A DNA stretch of 64,000 nucleotides, taken from NCBI GenBank assembly GCA_963723595.1, contig CAVRRQ010000006.1:1550001-1614000 (forward strand), in the 5' to 3' direction. Source of the DNA: RYN-230 sp963723595 (GTDB lineage Bacteria > Actinomycetota > Actinomycetes > Streptosporangiales > Streptosporangiaceae). Below are positions 43,541 to 51,354 of this stretch, one piece after another; the first letter of the stretch is position 1, and each line of letters begins with the position of its first letter. The notes beneath the pieces are model-generated. The model was not told the DNA's origin and made no database searches. It saw nothing but the letters and a program-made list of their open reading frames with translations. The position numbers were made by a program, and so were the translations under genes.

Positions 43541-44132
43541 TCAGCTTTCAGCAGGCTGGTAGGTGGCAATGATCACGCCGGTGCTGGTGGTCTCCGAGTC
43601 GGCCAGATGGAAGGCGGACAGGTCTGAGCCGCTGCCCGGAAACAGACGGCGGCCCGAACCCAGCACCAGCGGGTGGGTCAGAAGGACGAACTCGTCGACC
43701 AGGTTGCCTGGCAGCAGCGACCTGACCAGCACCCCGCTGCCGAACACCACCAGGTTCTCATCCAGTTCCTCCTTGAGCCTGGCTACGGCGTCCGTGGCCT
43801 CGCCCCGGAGGAGGGTGGAATTCGGCCAGGGCAGCGGCTCGGTCAGCGTGGTTGAACGCCACGTACTTCTGGACTCTGTTGAGCGCCTCGGTCATCGGGT
43901 TCGGCTCCTGCTTAGGCCAGTAGTCCGCGAAGCGCTCGTAGGTCGTCCGCCCCGCCAGGAGGGACCATCCGCGCGACATGCGCGCGCCCATCACCTCCTG
44001 CATGGCCGGGTCCTGGCTCCGGGTCGCCCAGCCGCCGTGCTGGAAGCCGTCCCGGGGGTCCTCTTCAGGGTGCCCCGGGGCCTGCATCACGCCGTCAAGC
44101 GTCAGGTGCTCGATCACAATGACCTTGCCCAT
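43541..44132 (-). pseudogene. Dihydrofolate reductase-like (RibD C-terminal) protein, one frameshift
   Basis: Starts at ATG 44132 with GKVIVIEHLTLDGVMQAPGHPEED, then SLLAGRTTYERFADYWPKQ, the NADPH-binding YeaI/RibD-C pattern. A frame change near 43853 moves to TTLTEPLPWPNSTLLRGEATDAVARLKEELDENLVVFGSGVLVRSLLPGNLVDEFVLLTHPLVLGSGRRLFPG, the normal second half. Corrected length is about 196 residues. The substrate is unknown; family members reduce flavin precursors or related compounds. Confidence 0.8.
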
Positions 44133-44388
44133 CGCTGTACCTCCTTCTGGTGGTCCGCCGAGGTCGCCTCGGCCTCCTCAGCGGCTATACGAACGGAAGG
44201 CCGCCAGATCGACAGCGCCAGCGTGGTCCGGCGTGCGGCGATGCGCATGACGGCGCAGGTCTCGCCGGGGCTGCCGCTGAGCAAATAACGTGATCAAGCG
44301 GGTTCCGGAACCGTGATTTGACCTTGCCCCTGGGGCCAGGCCGAGCCTGAATTCGCTGGGCAACCTGCCCGGCATGAGGAGGGCACGA

Positions 44389-45480
44389 GTGGAGCTGATG
44401 ACCAGCGGGGCTTTTGCCCGGGCGTCCCGGCTTTCGCGTAAGGCGCTTCGCCTGTACGACGAGCTGGGCCTGCTGTGCCCGGTCCGGGTCAACCCGGTGT
44501 CGCAGTACCGCTTCTACGCTCCAGCCCAGCTCGAGCAGGCCAGGCTGGTGGCCTGGCTACGCCGCCTGGGCATGCCGCTGGCCTCGATCCGCGCCGTGAG
44601 CACGCTGCCACCCGAGCAGGCCGCGTCGGAGCTGGCCGCGTACTGGGCTCAGATCGAGGCGGAGACGGCGGCCCGGCGCCAGCTCGCTGCCTTCCTCGTC
44701 GGCTACCTGTCCGGAAAGGACACCGTCATGCCGGATGCTCAGGGCAAGCTTGCCGTCCGCTACGCGGTGCAGTCCGATATCGGCCTGCACCGCCAGGACA
44801 ATGAGGACGCAGTCTACGGAGGGCCCAGGCTGCTCGCGGTCGCCGACGGGATGGGAGGCCACGCCGCCGGCGAGGTGGCGAGCGCGGCCGTCATCGAGGC
44901 GCTGCGGCCGCTGGACACCCAGGTGCCGGCGGGTGAACTGCTCAACGCGCTCGATCATGCGGTGCGCCGGGCCAACAGCGCGCTGAGCGACATCGTCAAG
45001 GCCGACCCATCCTTGCGGGGCATGGGCACGACGCTGACCGCGCTGCTGTGGTCAGGCTCCCAGCTGGGGCTCGTGCACATCGGGGACTCGCGCGCCTACC
45101 TGGTCCGCGACGACGAGATGTTCCAGATCACCCAGGACCACACGCTGGTGCAGTCCTTGCTGGACGACGGCAAGATCACGGCCGAGGAAGTCGCCTCCCA
45201 CCCCCAGCGCTTCATGCTGCTGCGGGCGCTGGACGGGGGTAACTTCGAGCCTGACCTGCAGCTGCGCGAGGCGCGGCCCGGCGACCGGTACCTGCTCTGC
45301 TCGGATGGTCTGCACCAAGTGGTCGCCGCGGATGCGCTGGCGCGAATCCTCCTGACGGTCAGCGATCCGGATCAGGCCGCGGCGGATCTGATCGCGCTGG
45401 CCATCGACGGCGGAGGTCCCGACAACGTGAGCTGCATTGTCGCCGACGTGGTGGCCCTGGAAGAACCGGCCCAGGTCTAG
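44389..45480 (+). CDS. MerR HTH fused to PP2C Ser/Thr phosphatase
   Basis: A 363-residue two-domain protein. Residues 1-95 are a MerR winged helix (LSRKALRLYDELGLLCPVRV, YRFYAPAQLEQARLVAWLRRLGMPLASIRAV) with the dimerisation helix EAETAARRQLAAFL. Residues 120-360 are a complete PP2C phosphatase: SDIGLHRQDNEDAV, LLAVADGMGGHAAGEVAS (metal Asp), MGTTLTALLW, HIGDSRAYLVRD, LLCSDGLHQVV and DGGGPDNVSCIVADV. GTG 44389 follows GAGGAGGG at 44376-44383. The effector domain of MerR is thus replaced by a phosphatase, linking DNA binding to protein dephosphorylation. No partner kinase is adjacent. Confidence 0.92.
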   Translation: MELMTSGAFARASRLSRKALRLYDELGLLCPVRVNPVSQYRFYAPAQLEQARLVAWLRRLGMPLASIRAVSTLPPEQAASELAAYWAQIEAETAARRQLAAFLVGYLSGKDTVMPDAQGKLAVRYAVQSDIGLHRQDNEDAVYGGPRLLAVADGMGGHAAGEVASAAVIEALRPLDTQVPAGELLNALDHAVRRANSALSDIVKADPSLRGMGTTLTALLWSGSQLGLVHIGDSRAYLVRDDEMFQITQDHTLVQSLLDDGKITAEEVASHPQRFMLLRALDGGNFEPDLQLREARPGDRYLLCSDGLHQVVAADALARILLTVSDPDQAAADLIALAIDGGGPDNVSCIVADVVALEEPAQV

Positions 45481-45485
45481 GCGTC

Positions 45486-45986
45486 CTACAGCACCGTCAG
45501 GTCCGGCAGATCCCGGGCGACCTGGGATAGCTCGCCGTGCGTGGTCGCAGTCAACGCGGCATCGAGTCGCGCGACGAGTTCGTCGAGGGTCAGCCTGCCC
45601 TGCGCGAAGTGCTCACCCAGGGCCGCGGCGGCCGCGTCCCGGTCAGCATCGCCAACACGCAGGCAGGGTGCTGGTGCCTGATGATCCTGGCTAGCCGTCC
45701 GGGGCGGCTGCCGCAGCACGGCGGTGTAGCGGTCCAGCGCGGCCCGGCCGTCGCTGGTGAGGGCGGCGGTGGTCAGTGCTCTACCGCCGCCGGTCTTTTC
45801 CGCCCGCACGTATCCGGCGAGGCCCAGCTCGCGCAGGCGGATGATCAGGCTGCCGGGTGGCAGCCTGATCATGTTCTGCAGCCGGGTGACGGTGAGCGCG
45901 TCGCCGTCGGGAAGGGCCGCCAGGGTCGCGACGATGCGCAACCGTTCCGGGTCGTGGATCAGTGGGTCAAGTGCGCCGGTGCTCAT
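45486..45986 (-). CDS. Winged-helix regulator fused to DUF1707
   Basis: A 166-residue protein. The N-terminal 85 residues are a winged helix (DPLIHDPERLRIVATLAALPDGDALTVTRLQNMIRLPPGSLIIRLRELGLAGYV, wing EKTGGGRALTT), paralogous to the next gene. The C terminus is a DUF1707 domain: RVGDADRDAAAAALGEHFAQGRLTLDELVARLDAALTATTHGEL. DUF1707 usually marks actinobacterial membrane or regulatory proteins and is here attached to a DNA-binding module. Third gene of a three-gene operon. Confidence 0.85.
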   Translation of the reverse strand: MSTGALDPLIHDPERLRIVATLAALPDGDALTVTRLQNMIRLPPGSLIIRLRELGLAGYVRAEKTGGGRALTTAALTSDGRAALDRYTAVLRQPPRTASQDHQAPAPCLRVGDADRDAAAAALGEHFAQGRLTLDELVARLDAALTATTHGELSQVARDLPDLTVL

Positions 45987-46000
45987 GTCGGCCGGGCCGG

Positions 46001-46300
46001 TTACAGGTCGCCGAGCAGGTCGCGGAGGGCCTGGGTGTAGGTGCCGAGTGCTTTGCGGCCGTGGCTGGTGAGGGCGACGGTGGTGATGGACACGGTCCCG
46101 TTCTTGTTCTTCTCGCTGGTGACGTAGTCGGCTTCTTCGAGTTTGCGCAGGTGGATGATGAGGTTGCCGGGGGTGAGCCCGATCATGTCCTGCAGGCGGG
46201 TGAAGGAGAGCGTGTCGCCGTCGGGCAGCGCCGCCAGCGTTGCGACGATCTTCAGCCGGGTGGGCACGTGGATCAGCGGATCGAGGTCGTCGTCAGTCAT
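46001..46300 (-). CDS. Winged-helix transcriptional regulator
   Basis: A 99-residue MarR/ArsR-like winged helix (DPLIHVPTRLKIVATLAALPDGDTLSFTRLQDMIGLTPGNLIIHLRKLEEADYVTSEKNKNGTVSITTVALTSHGRKAL). Such small regulators often control an adjacent membrane protein. It lies 9 bp behind the membrane-protein gene and 14 bp before its own paralogue, so all three are probably co-transcribed. Confidence 0.88.
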   Translation of the reverse strand: MTDDDLDPLIHVPTRLKIVATLAALPDGDTLSFTRLQDMIGLTPGNLIIHLRKLEEADYVTSEKNKNGTVSITTVALTSHGRKALGTYTQALRDLLGDL

Positions 46301-46309
46301 GGCGCGCTG

Positions 46310-46945
46310 TCATGGGTGCTGCTGGCGGGCGGTGGCGGCGGCGTTGCCCAGCAGCACGGCGCACAGGCCGATGGCGGCGACTGCCCACGACCCGGCCGGC
46401 CCGGCGAACGCGCCGGCGATACCGGTGGCGGCGACGGCGAGGCCCATGACAGACCCGCGCCAGCCTGCCCGTGCGCCCATGACCGCGGCCCAGGCCAGGC
46501 CGGGGATGATCAGCACCGTGGTGGGGTACCAGGCGAAGCTGGCCCCGGCGGCGCCCAGCGCCCCCATGAACGCGATCGTGGCGATCCAGGACGCCACCAG
46601 GACGGTGATCTCGGCCGGGCGGAACCGGGTGGTGCCGCGTATCCCGCTCATCGCGTGCTGGCGGACCGCGACGGTGGCGGCGAAGTTGACGGCGATGAAC
46701 GCGATCAGGATGGGGATGTCCGCGGCGGTCGGGCCCTTATAGGGGTGCTGGCCGCGGACTGAGAGCCAGATCGCGCCGAGGGCGGCCAGGACCGCGGCGG
46801 CCCGGGCTGCCAGCAGCCACGGCGGGGACGGCGCGAACTTGCGGCGTGCCTGCCCGGTGGTCTGGTCCAGCAGGGCAGCGGCCTGCCGGGCGTCGAAGCC
46901 GCCGCCGTTGCCGGGGCTGGCGGTGGTGTCGGGTGTGGGGTTCAT
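46310..46945 (-). CDS. Membrane protein, first gene of the winged-helix operon
   Basis: A 211-residue protein. A soluble N terminus (NPTPDTTASPGNGGGFDARQAAALLDQTTGQARRKFAPSPP) is followed by about six helices (LLAARAAAVLAALGAIWLSV; ILIAFIAVNFAATVAV; ITVLVASWIATIAFMGAL; TTVLIIPGLAWAAVMG; and two more). ATG 46945 follows a GGAGGGAGAC-like site. Proteins of this kind in streptomycetes occur next to such regulators. Its promoter region carries several ATAAAGT dyads. Confidence 0.8.
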   Translation of the reverse strand: MNPTPDTTASPGNGGGFDARQAAALLDQTTGQARRKFAPSPPWLLAARAAAVLAALGAIWLSVRGQHPYKGPTAADIPILIAFIAVNFAATVAVRQHAMSGIRGTTRFRPAEITVLVASWIATIAFMGALGAAGASFAWYPTTVLIIPGLAWAAVMGARAGWRGSVMGLAVAATGIAGAFAGPAGSWAVAAIGLCAVLLGNAAATARQQHP

Positions 46946-46967
46946 GGTGTCTCCCTCCATCGGCTCT

Positions 46968-47039
46968 ATGCCATAAAGTAGACTCTGCTTTACGGCATAA
47001 AGTCAAGGGATCGGGGCCTGGAACTTTATGACGCAAAGT
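46968..47039. promoter_or_regulatory. Cluster of ATAAAGT inverted repeats
   Basis: Left arm ATGCCATAAAGTA (46968-46980) and right arm TGCTTTACGGCAT (46986-46998) match at 11 of 13 positions around GACTC. A second site, ACTTT-ATGACGC-AAAGT, is at 47023-47039, and a lone ATAAAGT follows the first dyad. They lie before the membrane-protein/regulator operon and are likely operators for its winged-helix proteins. Confidence 0.65.
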
Positions 47040-47196
47040 CCAGAGGCGGCAGCCGCCCGTCCGCGGGCCAGCCTCCCCGGGACCGGCCGCCGGTACCAGT
47101 CAGCGCTGCAGAAAGGCCCGTAACGGCTCCTTGCGCTGAGCCTGCTCTACGCCGCCCAGTCTGCCCATGCGGCTCCCATCCTTGACGGTCGCATAG

Positions 47197-47214
47197 CAAA
47201 GTGATATCACTTTG
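47197..47214. promoter_or_regulatory. Perfect 18-bp palindrome CAAAGTGATATCACTTTG
   Basis: Located 47 bp before the start at 47262 and 9 bp after TTGACG (47182-47187), a possible -35 element, so it overlaps where the -10 would be. It shares the AAAGT core with the dyads at 46968-47039. A repressor site is the simplest reading. Confidence 0.7.
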
Positions 47215-47261
47215 ATAGGAGTCCGGGGTAGCTGGACACCGAAGGCCGCAGGAGACATCCC

Positions 47262-47564
47262 ATGGACACACAGAATGACAACACCGCCCGGAAAGGTCTG
47301 CGTGGGTGGTGGGCATCTCCCCCGCGATCCGGCATGCGACGCGTAATCTCGCCGTGGGAGTACCGCCACCTCCGTTTCTGGGCAGGCGTGCGCATGGCCG
47401 CTGGTCTCGCTTTGATCGGCCTGGGCGCCGTTACGCTCTCGTTCGGTGGGAACGACTGGAAGACGTACGGGTGGGCACTGGTGTTCCTGGCCCTGGCGGC
47501 GGCGCAGGTCTCGTTCGCCTACTGGGAGCTGACCATCGCTCGCTCCGGGCCTGCCCGAACCTGA
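47262..47564 (+). CDS. Small two-helix membrane protein under a palindromic operator
   Basis: A 100-residue protein: a polar N terminus (MDTQNDNTARKGLRGWWASPP) with a basic stretch RVISPWEYRHLRFW, helix 1 (GLALIGLGAVTLSFG) and helix 2 (GWALVFLALAAAQVSFAYW). AGGAG precedes the ATG. No family function is known; its promoter palindrome suggests tight control. Confidence 0.75.
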   Translation: MDTQNDNTARKGLRGWWASPPRSGMRRVISPWEYRHLRFWAGVRMAAGLALIGLGAVTLSFGGNDWKTYGWALVFLALAAAQVSFAYWELTIARSGPART

Positions 47565-47750
47565 GCCTTCGCTGCTCGCACGGGCCTGGCAGACGCTGGA
47601 CCAGCTGACGGGCTGCCTGCGGGCAGATAAGCATCCGCCCTTCGGCCGGGGTTCCGGTTGGTGGTCTTCCTCGTCCTTCTCGCAGCCGGGGGTTTCGGGC
47701 GTGCGTTTCGGCAGCCGGGAACGGTCGCGTCGCTGTGTGATGATGTCCGG

Positions 47751-48398
47751 GTGACCGATGAGGTTCTGGCTGATCAGGTTGATTACTACCGTCGCCGGGC
47801 GGGTGAATACGACGCGACGGCCTATGGCGACGTTGCCGCAGCCCGTAACCGTATCGCGCGACTGGTCGCGGAGATGCGGCCGACCGGAAGCGTGCTGGAG
47901 ATCGCGTGCGGGACTGGGTTGTGGACGGAGGCGCTGGCGGGGCTGGCTGACACGGTGACGGCGATTGATGCGGCGCCCGAGGTGGTGGAGCTCGCTCGTG
48001 ATCGGGTGAGGTCGGCGAATGTCAGCTTCGAGGTTGCCGACGTGTTCTCGTGGACCCCGGACGCCCGGTTCGACGTGATCTTCTTCTCGGCGTGGCTCTC
48101 ACATGTGCCGGCGAATCGGTTCGAACAGTTCTGGCAGTCGCTGCGGGGTCTGCTGGCCGACGATGGACGAGTGTTGTTCATCGACGAGCACGTTGACGAA
48201 CGCGGGAAAGAAGCCTACGTCGCGGGCCGGGACGAGGTCGTCGAGCGGCGGCTGCGTGATGGCGGCACGTTCCGCGTGATCAAGAACTTTGTGGATCCGG
48301 AGCGGCTGGAAGTCCGGCTGCGCCGGCTGGGCTGGGATTGCGCGATTCGCCGGGATGGCAGCGACTGGGTCTGTGGCGAGGCACGTCTCGCGAGGTAG
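47751..48398 (+). CDS. SAM-dependent methyltransferase
   Basis: A 215-residue class I methyltransferase. SAM-binding motif I is VLEIACGTGLWTEAL, motif II is VTAIDAAPEVVELAR, and motif IV is FDVIFFSAWLSHVP. The protein opens DQVDYYRRRAGEYDATAYG, common in actinobacterial small-molecule methyltransferases. GTG 47751 is used since the in-frame upstream part is hydrophobic and unrelated. The substrate is unknown. Confidence 0.88.
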   Translation: MTDEVLADQVDYYRRRAGEYDATAYGDVAAARNRIARLVAEMRPTGSVLEIACGTGLWTEALAGLADTVTAIDAAPEVVELARDRVRSANVSFEVADVFSWTPDARFDVIFFSAWLSHVPANRFEQFWQSLRGLLADDGRVLFIDEHVDERGKEAYVAGRDEVVERRLRDGGTFRVIKNFVDPERLEVRLRRLGWDCAIRRDGSDWVCGEARLAR

Positions 48399-48404
48399 CG
48401 CGGG

Positions 48405-48512
48405 CCATATAGCCCAGCTCATCGAGACAGAGAAGATCGACTCGGCCGTAGCGGCGATCGTCTTCGTGAGCTGTTTGCCGTCGGCGGCTTTCCCGGTGCT
48501 CTTAACTGTTAC
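48405..48512 (-). pseudogene. IstB-type transposition helper fragment (IS21 family relic)
   Basis: Reading leftwards: KAADGKQLTKTIA, then after a one-base change RYGRVDLLCLDELGYM. These match the Walker B neighbourhood of IS21-family IstB ATPases (EAADEKQLxKTIARYGRVDLLCxDELGYME). Only about 36 codons remain. Confidence 0.65.
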
Positions 48513-48537
48513 GTGATTCGAGCCCAGGCCGCTGCGG

Positions 48538-48982
48538 TCAGTTGATATCGAACTCGTTGCCTTCCGGGTCCTTCATCCCGACCGCGTAGTGGTCCAGCCC
48601 TTCCTCAGACAATGCGCCAGTGATGGTGGCGCCCAGGCCGGCCAGCCGGCTGGCCTCCGCGTTCGACTCGCTTCCTGCGAGTCTCGATCGGGTCCGTCCG
48701 CTCGCCACTGGCGTGGATGTCGAGGTGCAGCCGGTTCTTGACCGCCTTGGCATCTGGGACGACATGGAACCAGATTGCCGGCCCGTGGCCCTCCGGGTCG
48801 CTGATCCTGTCCGCCCCGTGGACCAGCTCCTCCTCGGGCACCCCCAGCTCGCGGTAGAAGTCGTTCCAGGTAGCGAATCCAGCCGGGACCGGCGCGAGCT
48901 CATAGCCCAGCGCGGCGGCCCAGAACCGAGCCAGCCGGTCCGGGTCGGCACAGTCGATGACCAACTGAAAGCGGACAGGCAC
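48538..48982 (-). pseudogene. Glyoxalase-like VOC protein, one frameshift
   Basis: First part from ATG 48982: PVRFQLVIDCADPDRLARFWAAALGYELAPVPAG and GPAIWFHVVPDAKAVKNRLHLDIHASG, the typical glyoxalase_6 core with HLDIH. After a frame change near 48680 the rest is AEASRLAGLGATITGALSEEGLDHYAVGMKDPEGNEFDIN, the normal end. Corrected length is about 148 residues. Confidence 0.8.
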
Positions 48983-49112
48983 CGTTTCCTCCCCAGACCG
49001 GTCGGGTAGCTACCGACATCCTGCCAGATGCTTCACGGCACATTAATGGCACGAAGGTGGACCAAGACGGGCAGATGATCAGGCCCGGGCGAGAACACCG
49101 GCGTCACGCCCG

Positions 49113-49628
49113 TCAGAAGTCGAACACCGACCAGCAGATCTCGTTTCGCAACCGCTGATCCTCCAGGACGAGTTCGCGAATCGCATCCGGAAGCTGTTCG
49201 CGCTGCCAGCGGCACTCGATCCGGCCGACGCTCTCACCCTCGCCTCCGGGGGTGGCCGCGCGCGCAGCCTTGATCGCGTAGGCCGCGGCACCGAGCTCGT
49301 GTGCGGCGACATGCGCCACCACCGCCGCCTGGCCGGCAGCATATGCGGCGTGCCGAGCGGCCCCGCTCAGCTCCCTTGCCGCAGCCATGGCATGGCCACC
49401 CGCCGCGCGGGACTGAGACATCCTGATTTCGCCTCGCGCCCATGCCCGGATCTGCTCGATCGCCAGACGGGGCCGCGGGTCCGAGGGCTGCACCGACTCG
49501 AAGAGGTGCAGAACGTGCTCTGCGCACACGGCAGCCCACAAAGCCAGGAGCCGGTGGTCGGAGTCCGTGAGTGTCCCCCCGCGGCGGATAGTGATGAAGC
49601 GGGGGTCGCGGTCTTTTGGCAGGATCAC
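49113..49628 (-). CDS. Imm5-like putative immunity protein
   Basis: A 171-residue helical protein with the Imm5 pattern: LLALWAAVCAEHVLHLFESVQPSDPRPRLAIEQIRAWARGE, then Ala-rich helices with HAMAAARELSGAARHAAYAAGQAAVVAHVAAHELGAAAYAIKAA. Imm5 proteins are proposed immunity proteins for polymorphic toxins. No toxin gene is visible beside it. It begins at GTG 49628, 227 bp from the end of the GyrA-like gene on the same strand. Confidence 0.75.
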   Translation of the reverse strand: MILPKDRDPRFITIRRGGTLTDSDHRLLALWAAVCAEHVLHLFESVQPSDPRPRLAIEQIRAWARGEIRMSQSRAAGGHAMAAARELSGAARHAAYAAGQAAVVAHVAAHELGAAAYAIKAARAATPGGEGESVGRIECRWQREQLPDAIRELVLEDQRLRNEICWSVFDF

Positions 49629-49855
49629 GGTGGCGCGCCGCCTTTACTGTCCCGAATGTTGCTACCGGAGACCCAGAACGGTCGTAAGAGCTTCGTCGAT
49701 GCCCCATTGCTGCGGAACGACGCGGGCCTGGCACTGACCGACGGAGGCGCGACCAGGTCTACCGAGCGCGGAAGCAACTCGCCGGCCTGGACGATCACTC
49801 CGTACCGTCGGCCGCGCTGGTAGCCCGTGTGCGGCCTGCCCTGGCTGAAGATTGT

Positions 49856-50857
49856 TCAGTAGCGGGGGTTGGGCTGGTCACGGATGGCGGTTTCCAGGGC
49901 TCTCAGGCTGGCGGCCAGGTCTTCTGCCTGGCTGGTTTCGACCCATTGCCGGATGGTGGCGGGCAGGGACCGGGGGAGCGCGACGTAGATCGTGGTGTAG
50001 ACGCCGTAGACGGTGGTGAGCTGGTCTCGTACCTGTTCTGGGGGCACCCCGGTTGCTGGCTTGCACGCGATCCGGCCATCAGGGGAGCGCGAGTTGCTTT
50101 CGTCCCACACTGAGCTGACGTCGAGCCTGGTTGCGGTGTGGAGTGGGGAGGGCTGGCTCAGGTCAGATGTCTGCTCTGCGCGCTTGGCGATGCTCATGGC
50201 GGCGTCATCGGTGGTGATGTTCGGTGGGATGTTCTCGACTATCACGGTCTGGCCGTCGTCGCTTATTGTGATCTTTGCCTGGAGCCGCAGTTCGGTGGGC
50301 TGGCCCGCGGCAAAGGCTTCGAGATCGCCGGTGACTGTGCAGCCGGTGATGAAGTCAGGCGGGCCGATCATGCTGATGATGTCCTGCGCGGCCGCTCTGG
50401 GATGCCGGATGACGTGACGGATTGCTTCTATGACGGCTAGCGGCCGGAACGGCGGCTGCGTGCCGTCGCGGTAGGTGGTGCCGTTGATGAGCCCGACCGG
50501 CACCGGCGCGAGGTCCCGGCGTTCTGCTGCGAGTACCACCCGTCCTGCCTCTGTGAGACGTGACTCGGTGTAGCGGCGGCTTGCCGCCGGGTCGTTGCCG
50601 CGGCTGCCGAAGTTTCCCCGGCCGTCGACGAGGGTGACGGGCATCTTCCAGGGCTGCGCCATGTCCACGAGCACCGGGTATGCGTACCACGGCGCGAGGC
50701 CTATCCGGCTTTCCGCCTCATGCAGGACATGCTCGTTAGACCGGAAACCGCGGCCAGCCGTAGTAGCAAGTGCCTCCAGGATGGCGACCTGGACGGCGCC
50801 GACACCGCTGCGCTCGCTCAACGTCGCCCGACCTTGAACCGGCGGCGGAGCTTCCAC
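49856..50857 (-). CDS. Miniature GyrA/ParC-like protein
   Basis: A 333-residue protein built on the breakage-reunion core of type IIA topoisomerase subunit A. Visible motifs: LVDMAQPW, LVDGRGNFGS, AASRRYTESRL (Tyr96 and the preceding Arg correspond to the catalytic RY of GyrA), VPVGLINGT, a Pro-rich loop, EAIRHVI, IGPPDFITG, ITISDDGQTVIVENIP, WDESNSRSPDGRI, and an LP-L-W end. Missing are the N-terminal DNA-gate helices including HPHGD, the long coiled coil and the C-terminal pinwheel (GyrA is over 800 residues). Start may be ATG 50857 or TTG 50821, the latter overlapping the nucleotidyltransferase stop (TTGA). Cleavage is doubtful without the His/Arg residues. A decoy, antitoxin or gyrase modulator role is inference. 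Confidence 0.82.
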   Translation of the reverse strand: MEAPPPVQGRATLSERSGVGAVQVAILEALATTAGRGFRSNEHVLHEAESRIGLAPWYAYPVLVDMAQPWKMPVTLVDGRGNFGSRGNDPAASRRYTESRLTEAGRVVLAAERRDLAPVPVGLINGTTYRDGTQPPFRPLAVIEAIRHVIRHPRAAAQDIISMIGPPDFITGCTVTGDLEAFAAGQPTELRLQAKITISDDGQTVIVENIPPNITTDDAAMSIAKRAEQTSDLSQPSPLHTATRLDVSSVWDESNSRSPDGRIACKPATGVPPEQVRDQLTTVYGVYTTIYVALPRSLPATIRQWVETSQAEDLAASLRALETAIRDQPNPRY

Positions 50858-51279
50858 GCGTCGGAACTGGCGGCGACCACTACCTCGGCGCCCGCTACCG
50901 GTATGACATCGGCGTTCGTTCGCAGCCGGTCCCAGTCGAGCCGACCCCGCCGCAGCAGGCAGTCGATCTTTCCGTACGAGGTCATGATCGTGACGATATC
51001 CAGCATCGCAAGACGGGCGGTCTGGGGGACAGCGTGAGGCTGAAGAGCCATATCCGCCAGTGCAGCTCGCGCTCGCTGCATGTTCTGCTCGCCGGGCTCG
51101 ATCACCACATCCGCATCGCCTACTGGGATCGATTCAGCCCGAAGCCACAAGGCAGCGCTGCCGACCAGCACGAACGACACCCCGGTAGTCGCCAGCACGG
51201 CGGCCGCCAGTACTCCAGCCGGATAGCCGACAGGAGCGTCGTTCGTGTCATCCTCCGCACTGGGGGCTGACTCGGCCAT
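50818..51279 (-). CDS. Stand-alone nucleotidyltransferase (MNT/AbiEii-like)
   Basis: A 153-residue NTase-fold protein. The core motif is VSFVLVGSAALWLRAESIPVGDADVVIE: the Gly-Ser pair followed by DxD metal ligands, then a third acid in KIDCLLRRGRLDW. The helix EQNMQRARAALADMAL after the DxD is common in AbiEii/DUF6036-type NTases. No HEPN or helical C-terminal domain is attached, although the usual partner region could be supplied by another protein. It is the first gene of a coupled pair with the GyrA-like gene, and 65-75 bp from an integrase remnant. Related NTases act as toxins by adding nucleotides to tRNA or protein; this one is unproven. Confidence 0.78.
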   Translation of the reverse strand: MAESAPSAEDDTNDAPVGYPAGVLAAAVLATTGVSFVLVGSAALWLRAESIPVGDADVVIEPGEQNMQRARAALADMALQPHAVPQTARLAMLDIVTIMTSYGKIDCLLRRGRLDWDRLRTNADVIPVAGAEVVVAASSDAWKLRRRFKVGRR

Positions 51280-51354
51280 GTGGTCACGCTAGCGCTCCCG
51301 GAGAGTCGACCAAGCAGCCTGGTTCTGTCCGTCGTCCCCGCAGGTGTCGATGTC

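Noticed and set aside
44128..44388. Riboswitch or leader element before the MerR-PP2C gene
   Set aside because: No recognisable consensus or strong hairpin; the region is partly the start of the divergent reductase gene.
46968..47039. AAAGT dyads considered as transposon ends
   Set aside because: They flank no recombinase and are placed exactly in promoter regions of a regulator operon, so operators are more plausible.
49629..49855. Short plus-strand frame (DQVYRARKQLAGLDDH)
   Set aside because: No start, no domain and only about 60 codons. It could not be distinguished from noncoding DNA.
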